From Polyangia bacterium (GTDB taxonomy: Bacteria; Myxococcota_A; Polyangia; Nannocystales; Nannocystaceae), in contig JAUHWG010000022.1 of the NCBI GenBank assembly GCA_030424595.1, positions 1 through 64,000 on the forward strand: a DNA stretch of 64,000 nucleotides, read 5' to 3'. Shown here piece after piece: positions 52,527-60,453 of this stretch (position 1 is its first letter; each line of letters opens with the position of its first letter). Position numbers and translations under genes: made by a program. The notes under the pieces are model-generated. The model saw only the letters and a program-made list of their open reading frames with translations. It made no database searches and was not told where the DNA came from.

Positions 52527-53753
52527 GTGGTGTCTGCGACGAGGCCGGTCCCTGCTGCGTTTCCCTGGGCAGAGGCGTGGACGACGGTCGGCGTGACCGG
52601 GACCAACGGCAAGAGCTCGACGACCGCGCTGGTCGCCGCAGCCCTGGGGTTTGACGGCCACCCTGTGCTGAGCGCGACGACCCTCGGCTATCGGCTCGGC
52701 GCGCGCGAGGTGCCGACCCCGGGGGACTGGGACGGGTTTTTGGCGCTCGCCGAGGAGGCCGGGCGTGAGGGCTGCACGCGGGCGGCGGTCGAGCTGACGA
52801 GCCAGGTGCTGGCCCGCGGCCACGCCCAGCGCTGGCGCTTTGACATCGGCGTCTTCACCAACCTCTCCGAAGATCATCTGTCGACCCACGGATCGTGGGA
52901 GCACTACCTGGCCAGCAAGGCTCAGCTCTTCGTCCACCTCGGCCCGGGGCGGACGGCGGTGCTCAACGCCTGTGATCCGGCCTCCGAGCTCCTCGATCAG
53001 GTGATCCCTGCGGATGTCGAGCGGCTCTGGTACGGGGCGCCGAGCCGCGGTCCGTTTCTGCGAGGGCCGGCGCTCGCGGCCGATCGTGTCGAGGTCTCTG
53101 CCCGAGGGACGGTGGTTCGCCTCGCCCCCTCGGCGCTGGCGCGGGAGCTCGGCGGTTCTCTCGAGGTGGCGATGGCCGGCGAGGTGTTCGCGGAGAACGC
53201 CCTCGCCGCGGCGGGTGCAGCCCTCGCCGCGGGCATCCCCGGCGTTGAGGTCCGGGCCGGGATCGCCGGTCTGGCGCCGCTGCCGGGGCGCTTTGAGGTG
53301 GTCGCCGAGCGGCCGCTCGTGATCGTCGACTACGCCCACGCACCGGACGCGCTCCTCCGGGTCTGCGCTGCGGCGCGGGAGCTCGCGAGCACGTCGCGGC
53401 TGATCGTCGTCTTCGGCGCGGGTGGGGGGACCGATCCCGGCAAGCGGGCGCCGATGGGCGCGGCGGTCAGCGGCCTCGCCGATCTCGCGATCATCACCGA
53501 CGACAACCCGCGCGATGAGGAGCCCGAGGAGATCGCCGAGGGGCTGCTCGCCGGCGCTCGAGGGGGGCGAGCCGAGCTTCGTCGTCGTCCGGAGAGGGGA
53601 GCGGCGATCGCCGAGGCCCTGGGGGAGGCGGGCCCCGAGGACGTCGTCTTGATCGCCGGCAAGGGCCATGAGCGCGGGCAGACGCGCCGCGGCGAGCGGC
53701 GACCCTTCTCCGATCGCGAGGTCGTCCTCGGGCTCCTCTCCGAGGATGTCTGA
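52527..53753 (+). CDS. MurE-like Mur ligase lacking the N-terminal domain
   Basis: 408 residues. Begins almost at the ATP-binding site: VGVTGTNGKSSTTALVAAAL (residues 20-39). Further Mur ligase motifs are ELTSQVLARGHAQRWRFDIGVFTNLSEDHLSTHGSWEHY, VIVDYAHAPDALLRV and the MurE-type DNPRDEEPEEI near the C-terminus, followed by GKGHERGQ. The UDP-binding domain 1 (about 90 residues) is missing. It would join an amino acid to a carboxylate using ATP; without domain 1 it may use another substrate than UDP-MurNAc-peptide. GTG start. No murein cluster nearby. Confidence 0.82.
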   Translation: MVSATRPVPAAFPWAEAWTTVGVTGTNGKSSTTALVAAALGFDGHPVLSATTLGYRLGAREVPTPGDWDGFLALAEEAGREGCTRAAVELTSQVLARGHAQRWRFDIGVFTNLSEDHLSTHGSWEHYLASKAQLFVHLGPGRTAVLNACDPASELLDQVIPADVERLWYGAPSRGPFLRGPALAADRVEVSARGTVVRLAPSALARELGGSLEVAMAGEVFAENALAAAGAALAAGIPGVEVRAGIAGLAPLPGRFEVVAERPLVIVDYAHAPDALLRVCAAARELASTSRLIVVFGAGGGTDPGKRAPMGAAVSGLADLAIITDDNPRDEEPEEIAEGLLAGARGGRAELRRRPERGAAIAEALGEAGPEDVVLIAGKGHERGQTRRGERRPFSDREVVLGLLSEDV

Positions 53754-53762
53754 GGGGACATG

Positions 53763-54662
53763 TCAGCGCCGCGCCAGCGCTCGTCCCCGTCGTGTCTTCC
53801 GCCTCGCCTGGCGTGTGCGCGCGAGGGCCTCGCGCATGGTCGCGTAGACGGGGACCCCCTGGAGCGGCGCCTCGGCCTCGACGAAGGCGCGGGCCGTCTG
53901 CGCGCGGAGGCCGACGATGATCCCCTGGACGCCGAGGAGGCCGATCGCCGCGAGCAGCCGCGCGAGGTGGAGGGCGGTCGCACCTTCGGCGTCGCGGAGG
54001 CCGGTGAGGTCGATGATCAGCGTGCTCGCCCCGCGGCGACCGATCGCCATGAGCACCGGCTCGATCAGTCCCTTGAGCGCCTGCTCGTCGAGCGCGCCGA
54101 GGACGGGCACCATCAGCAGGCCCTCGCCAACCTCGATGACCGGCATGCTCATGCGGAGGATCTCCTGCTTCTGCTCGCGGATCACCTCGAGCTGGGCGAT
54201 GAGCTCGTTCTCGCGGGCCTTGATCTCGGTCAGCTCATGCCAGACCACCAGCAGCGCACCGCCGCTGGCGAGCGTGACCGGGGTCAGCGTGACCTCGACC
54301 GGGAAGAGCTCGCCGTTCATCCGCCGGTGCGTCCACTCAAAGCGGTGGTAGCCGTGGATCCGCGCGAGGCCGTCCATCTCGACGCTCTTCTCCATCGACA
54401 GGCGGCCGTCCGGTTGGCGCTCCGGCGAGAGGACGGCCGGGTGGAGCCTTAGCACCTCCGCCTTGTCCTGGCAGGCGAGCATCGCGATCGCGGCGTGGTT
54501 GCAGTCGATGATCCCGGTCTGATCGAAGATCAGGTGGGCGTCCGAGGAGTGCTCAAAGAGAACGCGAAAGATCTCGTGCGCCGACTCGGACGCCTTGAGC
54601 TGGCGGCGCAGCGCGTCGAGCTCCGCCTGAAGCTCGTCGATCTTGGCCTGAACATCACCCAC
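53763..54662 (-). CDS. PAS-STAS regulatory protein (RsbR/stressosome-like)
   Basis: 299 residues. A coiled coil at the start (VQAKIDELQAELDALRRQLKA) leads into a PAS domain (about 25-145: EHSSDAHLIFDQTGIIDCNHAAIAML, WHELTEIKARE) and, after a linker helix, a STAS domain (about 165-280: MPVIEVGEGLLMVPVLGALDEQ, ASTLIIDLTGLRDAEGATALHLARL). This order is that of RsbR-type proteins; no phosphorylatable Ser/Thr in the usual DLTG position was seen (Thr in IDLTGL is a candidate). GTG 54662 has GAGGGG just upstream. Cytoplasmic sensor of unknown partner. Confidence 0.86.
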   Translation of the reverse strand: MGDVQAKIDELQAELDALRRQLKASESAHEIFRVLFEHSSDAHLIFDQTGIIDCNHAAIAMLACQDKAEVLRLHPAVLSPERQPDGRLSMEKSVEMDGLARIHGYHRFEWTHRRMNGELFPVEVTLTPVTLASGGALLVVWHELTEIKARENELIAQLEVIREQKQEILRMSMPVIEVGEGLLMVPVLGALDEQALKGLIEPVLMAIGRRGASTLIIDLTGLRDAEGATALHLARLLAAIGLLGVQGIIVGLRAQTARAFVEAEAPLQGVPVYATMREALARTRQARRKTRRGRALARR

Positions 54663-55156
54663 CCCCTCTATCCTCGCAGGATTGTCCTGCGGTCGACAGG
54701 GATCGCCGGCGATTGGATGGGGACATCTGCGGCGGCGATCGGGACTGCGGTAGCGCCCCGTGTTTCTCCTCGCTCCGTGTCCCCAGGCGCGCTCGGCCCG
54801 GGCGTCGCCGCCGTAGCCTTCGAGCACCCATCGGAGCGACTCGGGGTGACGTCCGCGCAGCTCCTCCCACGGTTTGAAGAGGTCCATCGACAACGGTCAT
54901 CGGAGCGTCGCCGGGCATGGGCTCGCCGTCGATCCGGCGGAGCAGGAGGAGGTGTCGACCCCTCGGGGATCGGCGCGTTCGACCTCGGCGCGTTCGACCT
55001 CGGCGCGAGAACGGACGATGCCCCGGAGTGCGGGCCAGAGGCGCATATTCTGGCGATATGAACGCCGTTCTCGGGCCTTCGCAGGTTTTCTCTTTTTGGG
55101 GTGTCATGGACCTGCTGTAGCCCGCGTTTAGGGGGCGACAACGGAGCGAAGACGAC
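54663..55156. other. 494-bp divergent region
   Basis: Contains a 15-bp repeat GGCGCGTTCGACCTC (two and a half copies near 54975-55012) and promoters of the divergent genes. The STAS frame stays open up to 54893 and reads MDLFKPWEELRGRHPESLR there, which looks protein-like at first but then loses coding character. I count it as non-coding or decayed. Confidence 0.4.
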
Positions 55157-57385
55157 ATGCGAAGCTGGCTGACCACGATCCTCTTGACCCTCCCCCTCGC
55201 CCTCCCGGGCTGTCGCACCTCCGGGACCGTGACGCCGATCGTCGGCGGCGGGACCGGAGCGGAGGGCGGCAGCGGCGGTGGCGATCCGATCGCCGTCGAC
55301 CCCGGGAATGCCTTCTATGCAGGCCCGGCCCACGTCTTCACGCCGCGGACGCACCCCTCCCACGCCCGACCGATGTCGCCTCCGCCTCCCGACCTGCGAT
55401 CCCTGCCGCGCTTGGTCGACCGGGTCGACCAGTGCTACGGCCGCGTCAGGCCCAAGCCGACCCCGACGCGGGGCCCGGTGACCAAGAAGCAGACGAAGCC
55501 GAAGAAGTCCGCCTCGTCGGGCTACAAGAACGTGCCCTACGGCGGCGCGGCGAAGAGCGGCGGTGGCTCTGCCGGCGGCTCCTCGGCGAACGGTCTCGGC
55601 GGGCTCGGCCAGACCGGCGGCAATGTGGCCGTGGGCGGGTCCACGTCGGGCTACGGGCGGGGCGCTGCGCCGTCCGCACCTCCGTCGACGGCGGGGTTCG
55701 GCGACGCATCGTCGGCGCCGGAGGCCGAGAGCGCGCCCGTCGAGGTGCATGATCAGAGGGTGACGACGAGCTCCTCACGGCGTGACAAGCGAGCCAAGCG
55801 CAAGGACAAGCGCGGGGCGAAGAGCAAGCGCGCCGAGGCGCCGCCGCCGTCGATGCCGATGGCCGACGAGGAGTCCGCGGCCTACGAGCCGGGCATGGAC
55901 GACGGCGACGACGGCGGCGACATGATCGCGGTCGAGGACCCGGCGCAGCGGGTGGAGAACACGGAGTCCCAGTACCAGGACTGGGGCCAGGCGACCTACC
56001 TCTCGAACGACGACACCATGAGCCTCTCGTCGGCGCAGCGGATCATCTACGCGATCGACCGCTACCTGCCGCTGCCGCCCGAGCACATCCGGCCGCACGA
56101 GCTGCTCAACTACTTCTCGTTCAACACGATCCCGGTGGCCGAGACCGACGATTTTTCGGTCGTCGCCGAGATCGCCGCAAACCCCGACAAGGAGGGGATC
56201 TACGACCTCGCCCTGGCGGTCAAGGGGCGGCCGATGGACATCAACACCCGGCGAAACGGCGCCCTCACGCTGGTCATCGACCGCTCGGGCTCGATGGCCG
56301 ACGAGGGGCGGATGAACTACCTCAAGCAGGGGCTGCGGAAGATGGTGTCGCAGCTCAAGCCGGGGGATCTGGTGAATATGGTGGTCTTCGATCACAACGT
56401 CTGCTCGCCGCTCGAGAACTACGTCGTCGGCCGCGACCGCCCGCAGGTGCTGGACCGAGCGATCGAGGGGCTGAAGCCCCGGGGCTCGACGGATCTCTAC
56501 AGCGGGCTCAGCCAGGGCTATCAGCTCGCCGACAGGTCCTACCAGCCGACCTACTCGAACCGGGTCATGCTCGTCACCGACGCCCTCGCCAACACCGGCG
56601 TCACCGACTCGCGGGCGATCGCGATGGTCGGCAAGTACTACGACGATCGGCGGATCCGCCTCTCTGGCGTCGGCGTCGGCTCGGACTTCAACGACGATCT
56701 CCTGGACAAGCTGACAGAGCGGGGCAAGGGCGCCTACGTCTTCCTCGGCTCCGAGCAGGAGGTCGACGCGGTCTTCGGCGGGCGCTTTATCTCGCTCCTC
56801 GAGACGACCGCGCTCGACGTCCACTTTCAGCTCCACTTACCCCCCTCGCTGCGGATGAACGTCTTCTACGGCGAGGAGGCCTCGGCGGTGAAGGAGGAGG
56901 TCCAGGCGATCCACTACTTCGCCAACACCTCGCAGCTCTTCTTCTCCGAGCTGATGGCCCGCGGCGGCAAGCTCCGCCCCGAGGACTGGATCATGATGAC
57001 GATCGAGTACGAGGATCCCGAGACCGGCGCGCAGACGATGGAGGAGGTCGCGTGGAACCTGGGCGACATCCAGGGGGCCTCGGCCAACCTCGACAAGGCT
57101 CGCATGCTGATGGACTTCACCCAGCGCCTGGGCGAGCTCGCGTACCGACCGGCGCCTTCGGGGTACCGCACCTGGGCCGGCGGCTGGGAGGACCAGGGCG
57201 CCTGGCAGATCTGCGACGAGGGTCGGCGCAAGCTCGCCCAGCGGGCGGCGAAGATCCAGTCCGACTCGGAGGTCGCGCGGGTCCGCGGACTCTGGGAGAA
57301 GATGTGCTCGCGCTACCCGGAGCCTGTGCAGCCCTCCCGCCCGGTCCAGGGTCAGTCTGACTCCTGGCCTGGGGCCCAGGGCTGA
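55157..57385 (+). CDS. VWA-domain (YfbK-like) lipoprotein
   Basis: Signal with lipobox LPGC. Residues 40-270 are low complexity, Gly/Ser/Lys-rich (KRKDKRGAKSKR). At about 275 starts the family-specific segment SSAQRIIYAIDRYLPLPPEHIRPHELLNYF, and the von Willebrand A domain follows with MIDAS DRSGSM (375-380), TDLYSGLSQGY and MLVTDALANTG. C-terminal part: the RM-type beta-sheet domain typical of YfbK-like proteins. VWA domains bind ligands through a Mg2+ ion. Surface protein with unknown partner; a good Shine-Dalgarno (GGAGCGAAG) precedes the ATG. Confidence 0.88.
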   Translation: MRSWLTTILLTLPLALPGCRTSGTVTPIVGGGTGAEGGSGGGDPIAVDPGNAFYAGPAHVFTPRTHPSHARPMSPPPPDLRSLPRLVDRVDQCYGRVRPKPTPTRGPVTKKQTKPKKSASSGYKNVPYGGAAKSGGGSAGGSSANGLGGLGQTGGNVAVGGSTSGYGRGAAPSAPPSTAGFGDASSAPEAESAPVEVHDQRVTTSSSRRDKRAKRKDKRGAKSKRAEAPPPSMPMADEESAAYEPGMDDGDDGGDMIAVEDPAQRVENTESQYQDWGQATYLSNDDTMSLSSAQRIIYAIDRYLPLPPEHIRPHELLNYFSFNTIPVAETDDFSVVAEIAANPDKEGIYDLALAVKGRPMDINTRRNGALTLVIDRSGSMADEGRMNYLKQGLRKMVSQLKPGDLVNMVVFDHNVCSPLENYVVGRDRPQVLDRAIEGLKPRGSTDLYSGLSQGYQLADRSYQPTYSNRVMLVTDALANTGVTDSRAIAMVGKYYDDRRIRLSGVGVGSDFNDDLLDKLTERGKGAYVFLGSEQEVDAVFGGRFISLLETTALDVHFQLHLPPSLRMNVFYGEEASAVKEEVQAIHYFANTSQLFFSELMARGGKLRPEDWIMMTIEYEDPETGAQTMEEVAWNLGDIQGASANLDKARMLMDFTQRLGELAYRPAPSGYRTWAGGWEDQGAWQICDEGRRKLAQRAAKIQSDSEVARVRGLWEKMCSRYPEPVQPSRPVQGQSDSWPGAQG

Positions 57386-57575
57386 GCCGGCGCCCGAGCG
57401 GGCCCGGAGCTGCGGGAGCGTCCGTCGCGTCGCGTCGGGCGCTCCTGCCTTTGGTTGGGCACGACGCGCGCTCTCCCTGCGCCTCACCGCTCAGGTAGCG
57501 GACTTAAGGATGCCCTCTTGGACATGTTGGATGAGCGCTGGCGGTCCCCCCTATCGTGGTCCAAAGCTCGCCGGC

Positions 57576-57739
57576 GAGGGGGCCGTGGTGAAAGTCCCGT
57601 GGGCTCTCGCGCAGCGATCGTTGGTCCTCTTGGCTTCGACGAAACGCCGCTGTACCGCGCCGTACCGCAGGTTTTGGCGGAGCCGAGAGGGTCGACGAGG
57701 GCTGGAGAGCGCGCGGGGCTCTCGCCACGGCCTCCTAGG
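57576..57739 (-). repeat. Palindromic dispersed element, copy D (inverted orientation)
   Basis: Reverse complement of the other copies: it starts GGCCGTGGTGAAAGTCCCG and ends GCCACGGCCTCCTAGG. The centre GACGAAACGCCGCTGTACC matches the complement of CAGCGGCGTTTCGTC in copies A and C. Longest copy (about 165 bp). It lies between the VWA gene and the convergent MtfA-like gene and may act as a two-way terminator. Confidence 0.82.
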
Positions 57740-57744
57740 GGGGA

Positions 57745-58608
57745 TCAGCGACGGGGCTTGCGCTTGGCGATACGGCGAGACCTGCGACGAGATCTTCGCC
57801 GCGGGCGCTCGGTCGCTCGGTCGCCCGCCGTCTCATCCCGTTCACCGCTCCAGTTCGCGGGGTCCTGGCGGAAGAACGCCTGGAGCTCGGCGTAGAGCTC
57901 GGGGTGGCGGCTGCGCATGGGCGCCGGCTTCTCGAAGAACATCTCGGTGATCACGGCGAAGAACTCCGCCTCGTTGGTCGCACCGTAGGCGTCGATGTCG
58001 GAGCGACGGCCGCGCTCCAGCTTGCTGCGCAGGGTCGCGTACTCGTCGCTGAGCACCGCGCCCCAGGAGTTGTAGCGGGCTCGGGCGGCGAGGCGGGGGG
58101 TCCCGTCCATCGTCCCGTCCTCGCCGTCGAGCTGGTGGGCGAGCTCGTGGAGGGTGACGTTGTCGCCGTCGTCCGGGTCGCGGGCGCCGGAGAGGACGTG
58201 GTCCCAGGAGAGGATGACCATGCCCCGGGTCCAGGACTCGCCGAGGTGGACCCGACGTCCGGTGCTGACGACGTAGCCGTCGCTCTGCTCGCGCTCGACC
58301 GCCACCGCGCTCGGGTAGACGAGGATCACGTCGAGGCGGGGGTAGACGTCGGTGTCGCGGTGGAGCAGGAGGAGGCAGGCCTGGCCGGCGATCGTCACCC
58401 GGACCTCGTCGTCGATCACCTGGCCGCCGCAGCCCTCAAAGCTCTTCTCGGCGATGAAGATCATGATCAGGAGATCGAGCTCCTCGCGATCCTCGGCGCT
58501 CAGGCGGGCGTAGAAGGGGAGGTTGCGATCGACGATCGCTCGCCAAGCAGGCGGGAAGGGCTGGCGACGGAGGCGTCGCCTCCGGAGGCGCTTGAGGATC
58601 CCGAACAT
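57745..58608 (-). CDS. MtfA-like zinc peptidase (M90 family)
   Basis: 287 residues with zinc-binding HELAHQLD (154-161) and the downstream acidic ligand in NEAEFFAVITEMFFEKP. The N-terminal PFPPAWRAIVDRNLPFYARLSAEDREEL and VYPSAVAVEREQS are typical of the MtfA family, which in E. coli interacts with the Mlc repressor and has aminopeptidase activity. The last 35 residues are Arg-rich (RRRSRRRSRRIAKRKPRR) and unusual, perhaps nucleic-acid or membrane binding. Cytoplasmic. Confidence 0.92.
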   Translation of the reverse strand: MFGILKRLRRRRLRRQPFPPAWRAIVDRNLPFYARLSAEDREELDLLIMIFIAEKSFEGCGGQVIDDEVRVTIAGQACLLLLHRDTDVYPRLDVILVYPSAVAVEREQSDGYVVSTGRRVHLGESWTRGMVILSWDHVLSGARDPDDGDNVTLHELAHQLDGEDGTMDGTPRLAARARYNSWGAVLSDEYATLRSKLERGRRSDIDAYGATNEAEFFAVITEMFFEKPAPMRSRHPELYAELQAFFRQDPANWSGERDETAGDRATERPRRRSRRRSRRIAKRKPRR

Positions 58609-58889
58609 CGCGGTGGGGCCACCATAGCCCGGTTTGCGGCGAACGCTCGGCGGCCAAGGTTGGAGGTTCGTGGCACGGCGAAGGTCACCAGGATGCTTTG
58701 CTAGTGCGCAAGTTGCTCGGGTTTCGGGTTATCCCTGCCGTCAGAAGCTCCAGAGAGCGTTTGTGCACCAACCTATGTGGTGCGCTGCGCACGCGTAAAA
58801 CATTTTTTTAGTTTTTTGCGGAAAATTGCAGATATATAAAAGAATGTTTTATATTTGTGAGCGCCATCTCCGCGGGGACCCGGTTGAGG
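58609..58889 (+). promoter_or_regulatory. AT-rich promoter/operator of the AbiE module
   Basis: A sharp drop in GC. TTGCAG (58826-58831), 18 bp, TATATT (58850-58855) is a plausible sigma-70 promoter. It lies between two perfect 9-bp inverted repeats TAAAACATT (58796-58804) and AATGTTTTA (58843-58851). A second palindrome GTGCGCTGCGCAC is at 58780-58792. AbiEi antitoxins repress their own operon by binding inverted repeats, so these are operator candidates (inference). Confidence 0.6.
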
Positions 58890-59444
58890 ATGTCCTTCTC
58901 CAAACTGAACACGCTGATCTCGGATCAGGACGGCTACTTTTCACAGGACCAGGCTCGCGACTTGGGTGTCTCCCCGCAGGTGCTCAATTATCATCGTCGC
59001 AGAGGGACGATCGAACGGGTTCGTCGCGGAATCTACCGACTCTCCTCCTACCCGCAGAGCGAGCGAGGAGATTTGACCGTCATCTGGCTCTGGTCTCGGC
59101 AACTCGGGGTATTTTCGCACACGACTGCGCTCTCGCTACACGGGCTGTCGGATCTCCTCCCGGAACGGATTCACATAACGTTGCCGGACTCCGAAGTGAC
59201 TCGGCGGCGCCGTCTACCGACAGGACTCATTGTCCACTGCGGTGCATTGACGAACCGCGACTATGACTGGCATGGGTGTGTCCCAGTCACTACGCCTCGG
59301 CGTACTCTGTTGGATTGTCTTGGTGTTTCGCTGAGCCCCGAGTTTCTCGACCAGGCTCTGGCACAAGCCGTAGAGCGTGGACTTCTCGATGTTGAAACCA
59401 TTGCGAAGATTGCTCAGGGCATCGAAAGGGCTCGCTCAACTTAG
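58890..59444 (+). CDS. AbiEi-type antitoxin / transcriptional repressor (type IV TA system)
   Basis: Winged helix near residues 8-60 (FSQDQARDLGVSPQVLNYHRRRGTIERVRRGIYRLSSYP) is the AbiEi N-terminal signature; the C-terminal domain (LGVFSHTTALSLHGLSDLLPERIHITLP, TTPRRTLLDCL) matches AbiEi antitoxin-like proteins. 184 residues. ATG 58890 is preferred to GTG 58857 because the promoter box at 58850-58855 would put the transcript start after 58857. GC is clearly lower than in neighbours. Followed 5 nt later by the toxin gene. Antitoxin and autorepressor. Confidence 0.88.
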   Translation: MSFSKLNTLISDQDGYFSQDQARDLGVSPQVLNYHRRRGTIERVRRGIYRLSSYPQSERGDLTVIWLWSRQLGVFSHTTALSLHGLSDLLPERIHITLPDSEVTRRRRLPTGLIVHCGALTNRDYDWHGCVPVTTPRRTLLDCLGVSLSPEFLDQALAQAVERGLLDVETIAKIAQGIERARST

Positions 59445-59449
59445 GTGTC

Positions 59450-60364
59450 ATGATGGTCAAAGAATACAGAACACCACAAGCGTTCAGGCGTGCATTGGAT
59501 GACCGTCTTGCATCCGGACTCGGTGAGGGGAGAGACCTCGCTCGCCAACGTCAACTGGTTGTCTTTGACCGACTGCTTGCAAGGCTCGTCTCTGAGTTTC
59601 AAGGGGCAATGATCCTGAAGGGAGGGCTTGTGCTTGAAATGCGCCTCAACAAGGCCCGAACTACAAGTGATGTCGACGTTCGGTTCTCTGGTGACGACGC
59701 ACAGCTACTATCTCGGCTCCAGACCGCATGCCGGCTTGATCTGGGAGACTTCATGCAGTTTGAGGTTCAGCTTGATCCTCGATCCCCGAAGATGACGGGA
59801 AAAGGCATTCAGTATGATGGCCATCGATATCGAGTTCAGTGCAAGATTGGCGGAAAGCCCTACGGGAAGCAGAGCTTTGGCCTCGATGTGGGCGTAGGTG
59901 ATCCCATGATCACTGACCCCGATGTGATGACAGTCTCAGATATGCTCGGTTTTGCTGGGGTTCCGCCTCCCTCTGTCCTGCTCTACCCGATAGCGACTCA
60001 CCTCGCTGAGAAGCTTCACATCTATACGTACTCTGAAGATGGATGGGTTAACAGTCGAGACAAGGATCTGCCGGATATTGTGCTGATTGCTCAGGGTAAA
60101 GCTTTGAGTGGCAGAGAGTTGAGGGCTGCGCTGAGACAGACCTTCGAGTTTCGGAATACTCACAAGGTGCCCGATGTGCTTCCGTCCCCACCCTCGTCTT
60201 GGGAGGGGCCCTACGCGAACATGGCCGAAGAGTTCGATCTCGCGTGGCCTACCCTGAAGGAGTGTTACGAGGCTGCACGTTGCTTCATCGACCCTGTTCT
60301 TGCTAGTTCGCCGATCGGATCGTGGTCCCCAGAGACATGGGCCTGGAGTATGGAGCCGGATTAG
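59450..60364 (+). CDS. AbiEii-type toxin, nucleotidyltransferase
   Basis: 304 residues of the AbiEii/DUF1814 family: MILKGGLVLEMRL (Gly-Gly about 58-59) and TTSDVDVRF (Asp74, Asp76) form the nucleotidyltransferase signature; AEKLHIYT and NSRDKDLPDIVLIA are the conserved central motifs. AbiEii-type toxins transfer nucleotides to RNA (for example tRNA 3' ends) and stop growth, giving abortive phage defence. ATGATG start with AGG upstream, 5 nt after the antitoxin gene. Low GC and unlike its neighbours in codon use, hence probably acquired. Confidence 0.9.
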   Translation: MMVKEYRTPQAFRRALDDRLASGLGEGRDLARQRQLVVFDRLLARLVSEFQGAMILKGGLVLEMRLNKARTTSDVDVRFSGDDAQLLSRLQTACRLDLGDFMQFEVQLDPRSPKMTGKGIQYDGHRYRVQCKIGGKPYGKQSFGLDVGVGDPMITDPDVMTVSDMLGFAGVPPPSVLLYPIATHLAEKLHIYTYSEDGWVNSRDKDLPDIVLIAQGKALSGRELRAALRQTFEFRNTHKVPDVLPSPPSSWEGPYANMAEEFDLAWPTLKECYEAARCFIDPVLASSPIGSWSPETWAWSMEPD

Positions 60365-60453
60365 GGGGCCCTCGTCTGTCTAGAAGGACAACCGTGGAGA
60401 TGCTCGGCGATGGCTCCAGTCCGTGGATGCGGGCTATGGCGTTCTGCTGTGCT

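Noticed and set aside
54663..54893. N-terminal extension of the PAS-STAS protein
   Set aside because: The first 30 residues look protein-like, but the sequence then becomes Arg-rich without structure; GTG 54662 with GAGGGG directly before the coiled coil is better supported.
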